The notes under the pieces: generated by a model
The model's input: only the letters and a program-made list of their open reading frames with translations
The model's database searches: none
Told to the model about the DNA's origin: nothing
Shown here: piece by piece, positions 1-5,815 of the stretch
Position numbering within the stretch: position 1 is the stretch's first letter
Layout of the letters: each line of letters opens with the position of its first letter
Source: Bacillota bacterium
GTDB taxonomy: Bacteria; Bacillota; DTU030; DUMP01
Length of the DNA stretch: 6,658 nt
Direction of reading: 5' to 3'
Assembly: GCA_012735455.1 (NCBI GenBank)
Contig: JAAYHG010000044.1
Span: forward strand, 1-6,658
Made by a program: the position numbers and the translations under genes

Positions 1-928
1 ATTTCACCACCCAGCACCCTGCGTTGTCGCCCTCCTCATCATGGACCAGGTGCCCCTTCTCCATGAGGAGTTCAAAGGCATGGCGCCAAAAGCCCACGTG
101 AATGATATCGCTCTCCCAGGTGAGCAGGTTATAGTAAATCCCCAAACGCCACATGGTTCCCAGATGACACTCCACAATCCGGTGAGCCACATTCTTGGCT
201 AGCTCCGCTGTAGGGTTGTCCCCTTCCTCGATAAGGCGCAGCACCTCGCGCTGCTTTTCTTTTAGGCCGGGGTCTTCATCATACTTCTGATTTATTTCCG
301 TATAAAGGTCCCAACAGAAGTAGTCAAAACGCTCACCGGGGGCCGGCTCGCGCTTCAACTGCTGCAGACCCACCACAATATCGGCCACAGCAACGCCGGT
401 ATCATCTATGTAGTTTTGTACCTCAACATCATAGCCCGCCCGGCGTTTAAGTCGAGCCAGGGTATCTCCTAAACAGGAATTGCGCAGGTGGCCGATGTGG
501 GCTGCTTTGTTAGGATTGATGTTGGTATGTTCTATAACAACCTTTTTCCCCTTACCCGTCTTGACCTCACCGTATTTGTCTTTGTTAACCGTAATCTCAT
601 CAAAGACAGCACGGGTAAGTGCCGCCATATCTAACCAGAAATTAACGTAACCGGGGGCTGTCACGGTGTAGTCCTGCAAATATGGGATCTCTTGAGCCGC
701 CAGGATATCGCGCAATTTGCCCGCTATCTCGAGGGGAGGGCGACGCAGCGTCTTGGCTAGGCGCAGGGGCAGTGGGGTGGAAAGGTCGCCGAATTCCCGC
801 TGGGGAGGGGTCTCGAGGGCGATCTCACTTTCCGCCAGGTTAAGGTCATAGATCTCCTTCAAAGCCTGCCGGATTACCCCCTTTATTACCCGCTCTAACT
901 CGTAAAAATGGTAGGAATTGCCCTCCAT
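1..928 (-). CDS. argS: arginyl-tRNA synthetase, N-terminal 309 codons (cut by window edge)
   Basis: Class I aminoacyl-tRNA synthetase that charges tRNA-Arg with arginine in the cytoplasm. The frame is open from the ATG at 926-928 to the window edge, giving 309 codons of an enzyme usually about 550-570 residues long, so the KMSKS loop and anticodon-binding domain lie outside. Visible are an N-terminal domain with FGDLSTPL (residues 47-54), the HIGH signature in NKAAHIGHLRN (HIGH at 144-147), and the catalytic-core stretch QNYIDDTGVAVADIVVG (171-187). The preceding motif reads EHTNINPNKAAHIGH, a subtype different from the SSPN-type of E. coli-like enzymes. The start is supported by AGGAGG at 938-943, nine bases upstream. 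A sigma-A promoter lies just upstream. No T-box leader fits in the short 5' region. Family assignment is very secure. Confidence 0.97.
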   Translation of the reverse strand, partial: MEGNSYHFYELERVIKGVIRQALKEIYDLNLAESEIALETPPQREFGDLSTPLPLRLAKTLRRPPLEIAGKLRDILAAQEIPYLQDYTVTAPGYVNFWLDMAALTRAVFDEITVNKDKYGEVKTGKGKKVVIEHTNINPNKAAHIGHLRNSCLGDTLARLKRRAGYDVEVQNYIDDTGVAVADIVVGLQQLKREPAPGERFDYFCWDLYTEINQKYDEDPGLKEKQREVLRLIEEGDNPTAELAKNVAHRIVECHLGTMWRLGIYYNLLTWESDIIHVGFWRHAFELLMEKGHLVHDEEGDNAGCWVVK

Positions 929-966
929 TAGCGTACTCCTCCTCAGGTAGCATAACTCTTCGGGTT

Positions 967-996
967 ATTATACCATAAGTACTAATAGGTATCCAA
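967..996 (-). promoter_or_regulatory. probable sigma-A promoter of argS
   Basis: Read on the minus strand there is TTGGAT (991-996), an 18-base spacer, and a perfect TATAAT (967-972) preceded by TGG, making an extended -10. Transcription would start about 7 bases downstream, leaving a leader of about 30 bases before the argS ATG at 928. The -35 matches TTGACA only partly, but an extended -10 tolerates that. No convincing terminator separates the upstream kinase gene from argS, so read-through is also possible. Confidence 0.7.
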
Positions 997-1066
997 GCCT
1001 TTCTCTCTATGGGAAATAGGGTGTAGGCTCGACCTAGCTGCGTTAATCTTAGCTACCTCCATCTCA

Positions 1067-1792
1067 TTACTGTTTGCCCGGGTCTTCCCCCGGTCCAACA
1101 GGTAGCCGAATGCTAACAGTAGTCCCCTGGCCTTCTTCTGATTTCAGATGCAAAGATCCACCATGTAACTTGATAATCTCGTAACAAATTGACAAGCCCA
1201 ACCCTGTTCCAGTGTCTTTAGTGGTAAAGTACGGTTCAAAGACACGGAACTGAATGTCTTTGGGGATACCAATTCCTGTATCGCGAACTGTAAGCTCCAG
1301 CTCTTTCTCGTTCACAAGGGCCAGGCGAAGAATAAGCTCTCCCCCACCAGGCATCGCCTCAACAGAGTTCTTTATGAGATTCCAGAGGACCTGTTTGATG
1401 AGATAGCGATCCACCATGATAGGCGGGCACGGCTCTGCCACAAAGCTCAAGTTTACTCCTCGGCACTCGGCAATGGGTTTTCCCACCGCAACCACTTCTC
1501 TGACGATTGTTTCCAAGTCGCGAGACTCCAGGCGCGCTGACAAACGCCCGAGACAGATAAAATCCTCTACCAAGCGTTCAAGGCGCCCAAGTTCCCACAT
1601 TACCAGGTTTATGTAGTTCCTGTCTATTTCATCTACTACGCGTTCACCTAAGAGTTGCAAGAAACCCCGAATGGCCGCCAGTGGGTTCCGGAGTTCATGC
1701 GCCACACTAGCCGCAAGATCTCTCTGGCTAAGCAGGTGTTCCTTGTTCTTTAAGATTACTTTGTTATTGTCACCACCGCTTAGTTCAAACAA
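1067..1792 (-). CDS. sensor-less cytosolic histidine kinase, sporulation-kinase type
   Basis: Autophosphorylating histidine kinase of 241 residues with the complete transmitter core and nothing else. The H-box is SVAHELRNPLAAIRGFLQLL with phospho-acceptor His32. The ATPase has the N-box WNLIKNSVEAMP (Asn142), G1 box DTGIGIP (171-177), F box VFEPYFTTK (184-192) and G2 box GTGLGLSI (195-202). The HELRNPLAAIRGFLQLL form is the one typical of KinA-KinE and related Spo0A-directed kinases. There is no membrane segment, PAS or GAF domain, and no response regulator next to it, so it is an orphan. The start is TTG at 1790-1792: an in-frame TAA at 1820-1822 leaves no earlier ATG, GTG or TTG, and a GAGGGGG tract lies 11 bases upstream. 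A sigma-H-like promoter precedes it. A role in sporulation initiation is inference from the H-box and promoter; the kinase assignment is certain. Confidence 0.95.
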   Translation of the reverse strand: MFELSGGDNNKVILKNKEHLLSQRDLAASVAHELRNPLAAIRGFLQLLGERVVDEIDRNYINLVMWELGRLERLVEDFICLGRLSARLESRDLETIVREVVAVGKPIAECRGVNLSFVAEPCPPIMVDRYLIKQVLWNLIKNSVEAMPGGGELILRLALVNEKELELTVRDTGIGIPKDIQFRVFEPYFTTKDTGTGLGLSICYEIIKLHGGSLHLKSEEGQGTTVSIRLPVGPGEDPGKQ

Positions 1793-1828
1793 ACCGTCTT
1801 TATCCCCCTCTTGATAGACTTAACCCTC

Positions 1829-1858
1829 CAATTCGACGTCCTGTAAAATATTTCCTGC
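1829..1858 (-). promoter_or_regulatory. sigma-H-type promoter of the histidine kinase gene
   Basis: On the minus strand the -35 element GCAGGAAAT (1850-1858), a 12-base spacer (1838-1849) and the -10 element GTCGAATTG (1829-1837) fit the B. subtilis sigma-H consensus RNAGGAWWW, N11-12, RNNGAATWW, with only the last base deviating. Transcription would start close to 1822, about 30 bases before the TTG start codon. The same element with the same spacing stands before the uracil-DNA glycosylase gene at 4413-4442. No comparable sigma-A promoter was seen in this gap. Confidence 0.72.
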
Positions 1859-1864
1859 AGGAAA
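1851..1864. repeat. perfect 14-base palindrome over the kinase promoter -35
   Basis: TTTCCTGCAGGAAA is its own reverse complement. It overlaps the -35 element of the sigma-H-like promoter and touches the T tail of the upstream terminator. It could be an operator at which a dimeric regulator blocks the promoter, or chance, since the -35 half-site AGGAAA is itself one arm. The second sigma-H-like site at 4434-4442 lacks this symmetry. Confidence 0.5.
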
Positions 1865-1865
1865 A

Positions 1866-1893
1866 AGAATAAAAATTGGGGCATTCCTGCCCC
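1866..1893 (-). terminator. intrinsic terminator after the FapA-like gene
   Basis: Ten bases beyond the TGA stop at 1903-1905, the minus strand reads GGGGCA, loop GGAA, TGCCCC (1878-1893), followed by AATTTTTATTCT (1866-1877). A perfect 6-bp GC-rich stem with a tetraloop and a T-rich tail is a standard rho-independent terminator. It ends the glycosylase-FapA unit and implies that the kinase gene needs its own promoter. Confidence 0.85.
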
Positions 1894-1902
1894 CGCAGCA
1901 CC

Positions 1903-3678
1903 TCAGCCAAGTACTAACTCGTGCCGGTCGTTCAAACGCGCAACAACCCCGTGCTGAATAGTATCGCACAAATGTCTCACGGCTCCCACCTGAAGGGTAA
2001 CATTTGGGAACACCTTGCCTGCTTCAATGACACCGCCGGCCGCCACCTTGAGCAGGGTGATTGCCCCTGAGGCAGAACCCACCTCATTTACACTGATACG
2101 TTCCCTGGCTTCCACAATACCACCACGCACCACACCTGGTTTGCCGTGCACACGCACAGCACGTCCTGCATACAGGTGGGCCTGGTAACTGCCCTGGCCT
2201 GAAATGATAATATCTTCACCGGCCTCCACCTTGGCAGCGTGAACATAGCTGGCCACAAAGGACATGCTGCTGCTACACTGCTTCTTTATGTCCTCCGATA
2301 GGTTCTGGGCACGCTTAACCAGGGCCTTGAGCTCGCCGCTTCCTATTAGTCCCAAGGGCCCATTACCTGTTAGGCGTTTTCGCAGTTCAGTCAAGACTTG
2401 CTGCACCTCATCCACAAGAATACCCTCTACCCCGTTGTAAGCCTGGCTAAGTTCCCGTATGCTCTCAGGAATAACTCGGAACTTGGTGTCCAAAAGCTGG
2501 TGCAAAACGCGTCTCCAGCCCTGTCTGGCCGCTACCGGTCCCAGCTCCGGGTGGGAAGCAATTTGGTTTATGGCTGCCGCACATTCTTCCAAACCCTGAA
2601 TTAACTGCTTCCAAAGGTCTTCGTTCCTCAAGTGAACCACACCTGCCCCACCGGCACGGACCAGGCCGCCGATAAGGTTCCTGCGCACTGCGATCTCTCC
2701 ACCCGCAATCAGCATGGCGTGCTCAGCATTTCCCAACACCTCAATGTTGCCGCCTGCTTGCACTACCATTGTCTCGCTCACGTTCCCTTTAACCAGAACA
2801 TCACCAGTGAATCTTATGTTCCCTGTACTTAGATCAACACCGCGCTCCTGTACGAGGATAGGCAAGACCTCTATCCGCCCATTGGCCGCCGTGGGGCGCC
2901 CCTTTTGCGTGGCCACCACCCGCATACCGTTGTCCACGACTTGCGCTCCCTGACCTGCCACCAGTTCCACATCCCTGGGAACAAGCGGTTCAATGGGCTG
3001 TCCCGTGACAGAAAGGCCTGGCCGCCCTAGAACCAAAGGGTGCTTTACAGCCAGTTCGTCCCCCTCCACCACCGTGGGTATGTAGCTCAGCTCTCGCCAG
3101 TCCACCTTGGATTCTTCCAGCGAGGCGCGGACCTTGGGTCCCTCCATCTCCTGAAACTTGAGCTCAATCCAGGCATCCTTACCCGGGATGGGCGGTGTAC
3201 CCTCTGCCACCACCCGAGGCATGCCTGTCGGGTCCGCCGCCAGTTCCTCTATTCCCCCCCAGTTTAGTCCCACGAAGACTCCTTTTTTCCTAAGAGCAGC
3301 CTCAATCTCCTCCACCTTTAGGACAGGCGCGGACTCTCTGACCTCGGTACTCAGGGTAAGCACCCTGCGCGGCGCCGTATCCTTAAGAACATAGCTACGG
3401 TTCTTGGTTACTTCGCAGTGGGCGTTGGCGCTCAGGCCATCAGGAGCAATCTCGACCTTCACCTCAATGCTCCCCTGCTCCTCAAGGAGCTCCAAACGGA
3501 CCGCCGTGGCTGTGGTCACTGGCGTAGGGCCGGTAATCTCAGTCTCATTTACATAGACCTTCACGCCTTCACCTGGGATCAGGGTCGCCGGACGTCCATT
3601 TTTCAGCGGATCGATAACCTTAAGCTCACCCTTGATAATAGCAACGCTCCCGTCCCTTAGCGGTCCTTCATCGCTCAA
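1903..3678 (-). CDS. FapA / DUF342 family beta-helix protein
   Basis: A 591-residue member of the FapA (DUF342) family, predicted to be cytoplasmic: no signal peptide or membrane segment is visible. In order there is a beta-rich N-terminal region (about 10-90; DGSVAIIKGELKV, PATLIPGEGVKVYVN), the FapA N-domain with its hallmark GTPPIPGKDAWIELKF (160-175) and GRPGLSVTGQPIEP (218-231), a right-handed beta-helix with GNV, GGNI and GGEI turns (about 285-350), an alpha-helical, probably coiled-coil insertion (about 352-485), and the returning beta-helix to the C-terminus. This split helix is normal for the family. In Vibrio, FapA acts with FlhF in polar flagellum placement; most Bacillota members lie outside flagellar loci and are uncharacterised, as here. 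The start is TTG, fixed by a strong Shine-Dalgarno and an upstream in-frame TAG at 3703-3705. It lies 35 bases after the uracil-DNA glycosylase gene and is probably co-transcribed with it. Confidence 0.92.
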   Translation of the reverse strand: MSDEGPLRDGSVAIIKGELKVIDPLKNGRPATLIPGEGVKVYVNETEITGPTPVTTATAVRLELLEEQGSIEVKVEIAPDGLSANAHCEVTKNRSYVLKDTAPRRVLTLSTEVRESAPVLKVEEIEAALRKKGVFVGLNWGGIEELAADPTGMPRVVAEGTPPIPGKDAWIELKFQEMEGPKVRASLEESKVDWRELSYIPTVVEGDELAVKHPLVLGRPGLSVTGQPIEPLVPRDVELVAGQGAQVVDNGMRVVATQKGRPTAANGRIEVLPILVQERGVDLSTGNIRFTGDVLVKGNVSETMVVQAGGNIEVLGNAEHAMLIAGGEIAVRRNLIGGLVRAGGAGVVHLRNEDLWKQLIQGLEECAAAINQIASHPELGPVAARQGWRRVLHQLLDTKFRVIPESIRELSQAYNGVEGILVDEVQQVLTELRKRLTGNGPLGLIGSGELKALVKRAQNLSEDIKKQCSSSMSFVASYVHAAKVEAGEDIIISGQGSYQAHLYAGRAVRVHGKPGVVRGGIVEARERISVNEVGSASGAITLLKVAAGGVIEAGKVFPNVTLQVGAVRHLCDTIQHGVVARLNDRHELVLG

Positions 3679-3685
3679 CGGTCTC

Positions 3686-3692
3686 CCTCCTT
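3686..3692 (-). promoter_or_regulatory. ribosome binding site fixing the TTG start of the FapA-like gene
   Basis: AAGGAGG on the minus strand, seven bases before TTG at 3676-3678. With an in-frame TAG at 3703-3705, no ATG or GTG could be used instead without shortening the protein. Confidence 0.85.
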
Positions 3693-3713
3693 CTCCGAAC
3701 GGCTACTGGGGCC

Positions 3714-4367
3714 TTACTCCTGCCCCCGTCCTGGCAAGGCACGGTAATGGCGGACCACTGACTGGATGTCTATCCAAACCGGCTTCTTCTTGTAGGGGTC
3801 GCGAAGAAGCGCTGCCGGGTGAAAAGTAGGCATAATGAGGATACCGTCTTTGTGGGCCCACTTACCCCTATCCCGCGTAATGCGGACCCTTGGATCAATC
3901 AGGGTTTGTGCCGCTAATGCACCCAGGCATACCAATATCTTGGGCCGGATGATCCTGATCTGGGCCTCCAAGTAAACCTTGCAGGCTTGTACCTCGTCTG
4001 GTTGCGGCAGGCGATTCCCAGGCGGCCGGCATTTTACCACGTTGGTAATGTACACTTCACCACGCTCCAAGCCGGCCGCAGCCAGGATCCTAGTTAGGAG
4101 CTGGCCCGCCCGTCCCACAAAGGGAAGCCCGGCTGCATCCTCTTCCTGACCGGGCCCCTCGCCTACGAAGATTAGATCCGCTGCCGGGTCTCCCTCGCCA
4201 AAAACAACCTGGCGACAACCTGCACGCAGGCGACAGCGATGACACTGAACAGCAAACCGGGCCAAATCGGCCAAGCTGGTAGCCGTCTCCCAAGGCGCCT
4301 CAATCCGTGTAACACTCTGCCGGGACGGCTCAGCAAAAAGGCTTAGTTGCCTTTCTTCATACTGCAT
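3714..4367 (-). CDS. udg: type-4 (iron-sulfur) uracil-DNA glycosylase
   Basis: Base-excision repair enzyme that removes uracil arising from cytosine deamination or dUTP incorporation. The 217-residue protein has the family 4 features: motif 1 GEGPGQEED (69-77), FVGRAGQLL (83-91), ITNVVKCRPPGNR (107-119), and motif 2 FHPAALLR (His183). The 4Fe-4S ligands fit Cys42, Cys45, Cys113 and Cys129 (C-X2-C, then C-X15-C). Residues 7-11 read QLSLF, a consensus sliding-clamp binding pentapeptide. The chosen ATG (4365-4367) has GGAGGT at 4375-4380, seven bases upstream. The reading frame stays open to 4415, but that upstream TTG falls inside the -10 of a predicted sigma-H-like promoter and lacks a binding site, so the shorter form is preferred. 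The FapA-like gene follows after 35 bases. Confidence 0.95.
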   Translation of the reverse strand: MQYEERQLSLFAEPSRQSVTRIEAPWETATSLADLARFAVQCHRCRLRAGCRQVVFGEGDPAADLIFVGEGPGQEEDAAGLPFVGRAGQLLTRILAAAGLERGEVYITNVVKCRPPGNRLPQPDEVQACKVYLEAQIRIIRPKILVCLGALAAQTLIDPRVRITRDRGKWAHKDGILIMPTFHPAALLRDPYKKKPVWIDIQSVVRHYRALPGRGQE

Positions 4368-4412
4368 AAAAACTACCTCCCCAGGCGTGTTTCGGTAGCC
4401 AGGGTTAACTCT

Positions 4413-4442
4413 CAATTCGACGTTATTTGCTCCATTTCCTCC
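4413..4442 (-). promoter_or_regulatory. sigma-H-type promoter of the glycosylase-FapA unit
   Basis: On the minus strand: GGAGGAAAT (4434-4442), a 12-base spacer (4422-4433), and GTCGAATTG (4413-4421). This fits the sigma-H consensus RNAGGAWWW, N11-12, RNNGAATWW with one deviation at the last base. The -10 is identical to that of the kinase promoter at 1829-1837, while the spacer sequences differ, which argues for selection on the two boxes. Transcription would begin about 40 bases before the ATG at 4367. Confidence 0.72.
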
Positions 4443-4467
4443 CAGGTGGTACTGCCTTAAGTGAGAA

Positions 4468-4497
4468 GCTGGGCTGGGTGCTTTGCACCAGCCCAGC
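4468..4497 (-). terminator. strong hairpin after yvrJ, terminator-like with a weak tail
   Basis: Five bases after the yvrJ stop codon, the minus strand carries GCTGGGCTGGTGC, loop AAA, GCACCCAGCCCAGC: a 13-bp stem with one bulged C. The following bases (TTCTCACTT) are only moderately T-rich, so termination may be incomplete, or the hairpin may protect the 3' end of the sigma-factor transcript. It stands just upstream of the glycosylase promoter, between two units. Confidence 0.6.
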
Positions 4498-4502
4498 CAG
4501 TC

Positions 4503-4652
4503 CTAAACATCCAGGGCGCTTATGGTACGTGCCAGTTCGGCTATGCTCCTACTCAGTTCATCCAGTTTGCCTTCCATGCGTACCAGCAGGTAGATGGAAA
4601 CTACCACCGGAAAGCCCAGGTTGGCTATCTGGCTGAAAACGCTCTGCTCCAT
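4503..4652 (-). CDS. yvrJ: YvrJ family small membrane protein
   Basis: A 49-residue protein starting MEQSVFSQIANLGFPVVVS. It shows the YvrJ family pattern: a short amphipathic start, a hydrophobic segment NLGFPVVVSIYLLVRME (residues 11-27) ending in an arginine, and a charged helical tail KLDELSRSIAELARTI. It is probably a single-pass membrane peptide. GAGGTG lies five bases before the ATG at 4650-4652. It is last in the series sigma factor, DUF1659, DUF2922, YvrJ, with a gap of 28 bases to DUF2922. In B. subtilis, yvrJ sits in the SigO (YvrI) region and is co-transcribed with oxdC under that sigma factor, so the link with a sigma factor recurs. The molecular function is unknown. Confidence 0.9.
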   Translation of the reverse strand: MEQSVFSQIANLGFPVVVSIYLLVRMEGKLDELSRSIAELARTISALDV

Positions 4653-4680
4653 AAGATCACCTCAGTACCAAAACCAGCCC

Positions 4681-4905
4681 TTAGGCTGCACTGATATCGA
4701 GCTCCGTTACCTCACGGCTGGTGATCCGCGCTGCCACTGCCTCTACAAGATCGCCGCCACTGGTGGCAAATATATTTCTTGCAATGATGGTTTGCATCAC
4801 CTGTGCCACCTCGGCTTCGGTAATGTCAGCCCGAGGATCTGCCAGGGAGAACGTGGTGGTACGCCCCTCGGCATTCTTAAACACCAAACTCAAGCTGGTT
4901 TCCAT
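4681..4905 (-). CDS. DUF2922 family protein
   Basis: A 74-residue protein starting METSLSLVFKNAEGRTTTFS, with the pattern of DUF2922: a first strand LSLVFKN, a turn EGRTTTFSLADPRADIT (13-29), a helix EAEVAQVMQTIIARNIF (30-46), and a final strand region with ITSREVTELDI (61-71). There is no signal peptide, cysteine or membrane segment. AGGAGGTG stands six bases before the ATG. It lies 41 bases after DUF1659 and 28 before yvrJ. It resembles DUF1659 in size and layout (strand, glycine turn, helix, C-terminal hydrophobic strand), so the two may be distant paralogues that assemble together; this is inference. The function is not known. Confidence 0.88.
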   Translation of the reverse strand: METSLSLVFKNAEGRTTTFSLADPRADITEAEVAQVMQTIIARNIFATSGGDLVEAVAARITSREVTELDISAA

Positions 4906-4946
4906 TGTCTCACCTCCTTCCGCCTAACCTCAGACGAAAACAGAGT

Positions 4947-5174
4947 CTAGGCGATGTCGTTTAGGGCACCGGTATCGATACGCCGAACGGCAACCAGCGG
5001 GTGGATCTGCAGGCTGGCCAGGGCTTGGCCCACGTCATAAATATCCTGGTCTGACGCATTCACCTTTACATTGGTGAAAGACCTTGCCCGTACCACAGGC
5101 TTGCCGCCTTCATCGGTCCCGGTCTGCAACCTGAGCTGCAGCTGACACAGCTCGGGAATGCGCTGTACTGCCAT
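4947..5174 (-). CDS. DUF1659 family protein
   Basis: A 75-residue protein starting MAVQRIPELCQLQLRLQTG. It has the DUF1659 layout: a strand QLQLRLQTG, a glycine turn DEGGKP, a conserved-looking RSFTNVKVNASDQDIYDVGQALASLQ section (29-54 overall), and the C-terminal VAVRRIDTGALNDI. The ATG at 5172-5174 is chosen because AGGAGGTG lies eight bases upstream; an in-frame start seven codons earlier (5193-5195) would place that binding site inside the gene. It is 36 bases downstream of the sigma factor and first of the three small proteins. Soluble, with no membrane segment. The function is unknown; the family is usually found next to DUF2922 in Bacillota. Confidence 0.9.
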   Translation of the reverse strand: MAVQRIPELCQLQLRLQTGTDEGGKPVVRARSFTNVKVNASDQDIYDVGQALASLQIHPLVAVRRIDTGALNDIA

Positions 5175-5210
5175 TTTATCTGCACCTCCTTTCACCTATA
5201 AACTGACGGC

Positions 5211-5804
5211 TCACCCCCGTTTGGACCACGCCTGAAAATACTTTTTTATCTGTTCCCTACCACGCGCCGCTACCCCCTTGGCCGTAGAAGGCGAGATGCC
5301 TAGTTCTTTTGCTATCTCGCTGAACGTCAGCCCCTGGCTGCGCAGCGCCAAGACCTGGCGCTGCCGCTCCGTAAGAGTTGCCCAGACAGATTGAAAGAGG
5401 CACCGCATATCCTCTGCCACAGCTATCTCCTCGGGGCCAGGGCTCGGATCCTCCAATAGTTCTGCCTGGGTCAGAGTTTCGCCAGATGGGTTGTCCAACC
5501 GCAGTTCGCAGCGAGCTCGCTCCTTTTTCAGGCGCCTTACCACTGCCTGCACCGCCCAGTAAACCTGACGTTTGGCGTACCAGGCAAAAGGTGCTCCACC
5601 TGCAGGCCGGAACTCTCGCAGCGCCCGCAGCAGGGCCAGTGTCGCCTCCTGAATCAGGTCATCCACATCTCCTGCTTCTGGAGCCAATCGTTTGGCAGTA
5701 GCCTCCACCAAGGGCCGAAAACGCTGTACCACAAGCTCCTTGGCCAGCGCATCGCCGCGTTGCGCCGCACGAACCAAAAAATCCATATTCCCATCATGGT
5801 TCAT
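5211..5804 (-). CDS. sigma-70 family RNA polymerase sigma factor
   Basis: A 197-residue alternative sigma factor. Region 2 spans about residues 8-95 (LVRAAQRGDALAKELVV, FRPLVEATAKRL, VDDLIQEATLALLRALREF; then WYAKRQVYWAVQAVVRRLKKE, corresponding to 2.3-2.4, which melts and reads the -10). A variable acidic linker follows (about 100-132), then region 4 (about 136-190: LTERQRQVLALRSQGLTFSEIAKELGISPSTAKG), the helix-turn-helix for the -35. Region 3 is absent or minimal. Unlike the split SigO/RsoA pair of B. subtilis, regions 2 and 4 are in one chain. The ATG at 5802-5804 has GGGAGGG six bases upstream. It heads the DUF1659-DUF2922-YvrJ series, so those proteins may be its targets or modulators. 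No recognisable anti-sigma factor is present. The exact sigma subgroup was not identified. Confidence 0.93.
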   Translation of the reverse strand: MNHDGNMDFLVRAAQRGDALAKELVVQRFRPLVEATAKRLAPEAGDVDDLIQEATLALLRALREFRPAGGAPFAWYAKRQVYWAVQAVVRRLKKERARCELRLDNPSGETLTQAELLEDPSPGPEEIAVAEDMRCLFQSVWATLTERQRQVLALRSQGLTFSEIAKELGISPSTAKGVAARGREQIKKYFQAWSKRG

Positions 5805-5815
5805 GTTTTTCCCTC

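Noticed and set aside
1023..1060. TAGCT/AGCTA inverted repeat after the kinase gene as a terminator
   Set aside because: The stem is only about five base pairs, AT-rich, and lacks a T tail.
929..1066. T-box riboswitch upstream of argS
   Set aside because: The promoter lies about 40 bases from the start codon, leaving no room for a specifier stem or antiterminator, and no T-box consensus was seen.
1829..1839. CGTCGAA resembling a Spo0A box (TGTCGAA) here and at 4413-4423
   Set aside because: Only six of seven bases match, and the same bases are better explained as the GAAT-containing -10 of a sigma-H-type promoter with a correctly spaced AGGA -35.
4368..4415. N-terminal extension of the glycosylase to an upstream TTG at 4415
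   Set aside because: It has no ribosome binding site, it overlaps the -10 element of the predicted promoter, and the ATG at 4367 has an ideal GGAGGT.
4594..4950. 118-codon open frame on the plus strand
   Set aside because: It runs antisense over DUF2922 and yvrJ, both of which have family patterns and good ribosome binding sites; the plus-strand product has no recognisable features.
5378..5701. 107-codon plus-strand frame opposite the sigma factor
   Set aside because: Proline- and alanine-rich translation typical of antisense to a GC-rich gene; the sigma factor motifs are unambiguous on the other strand.
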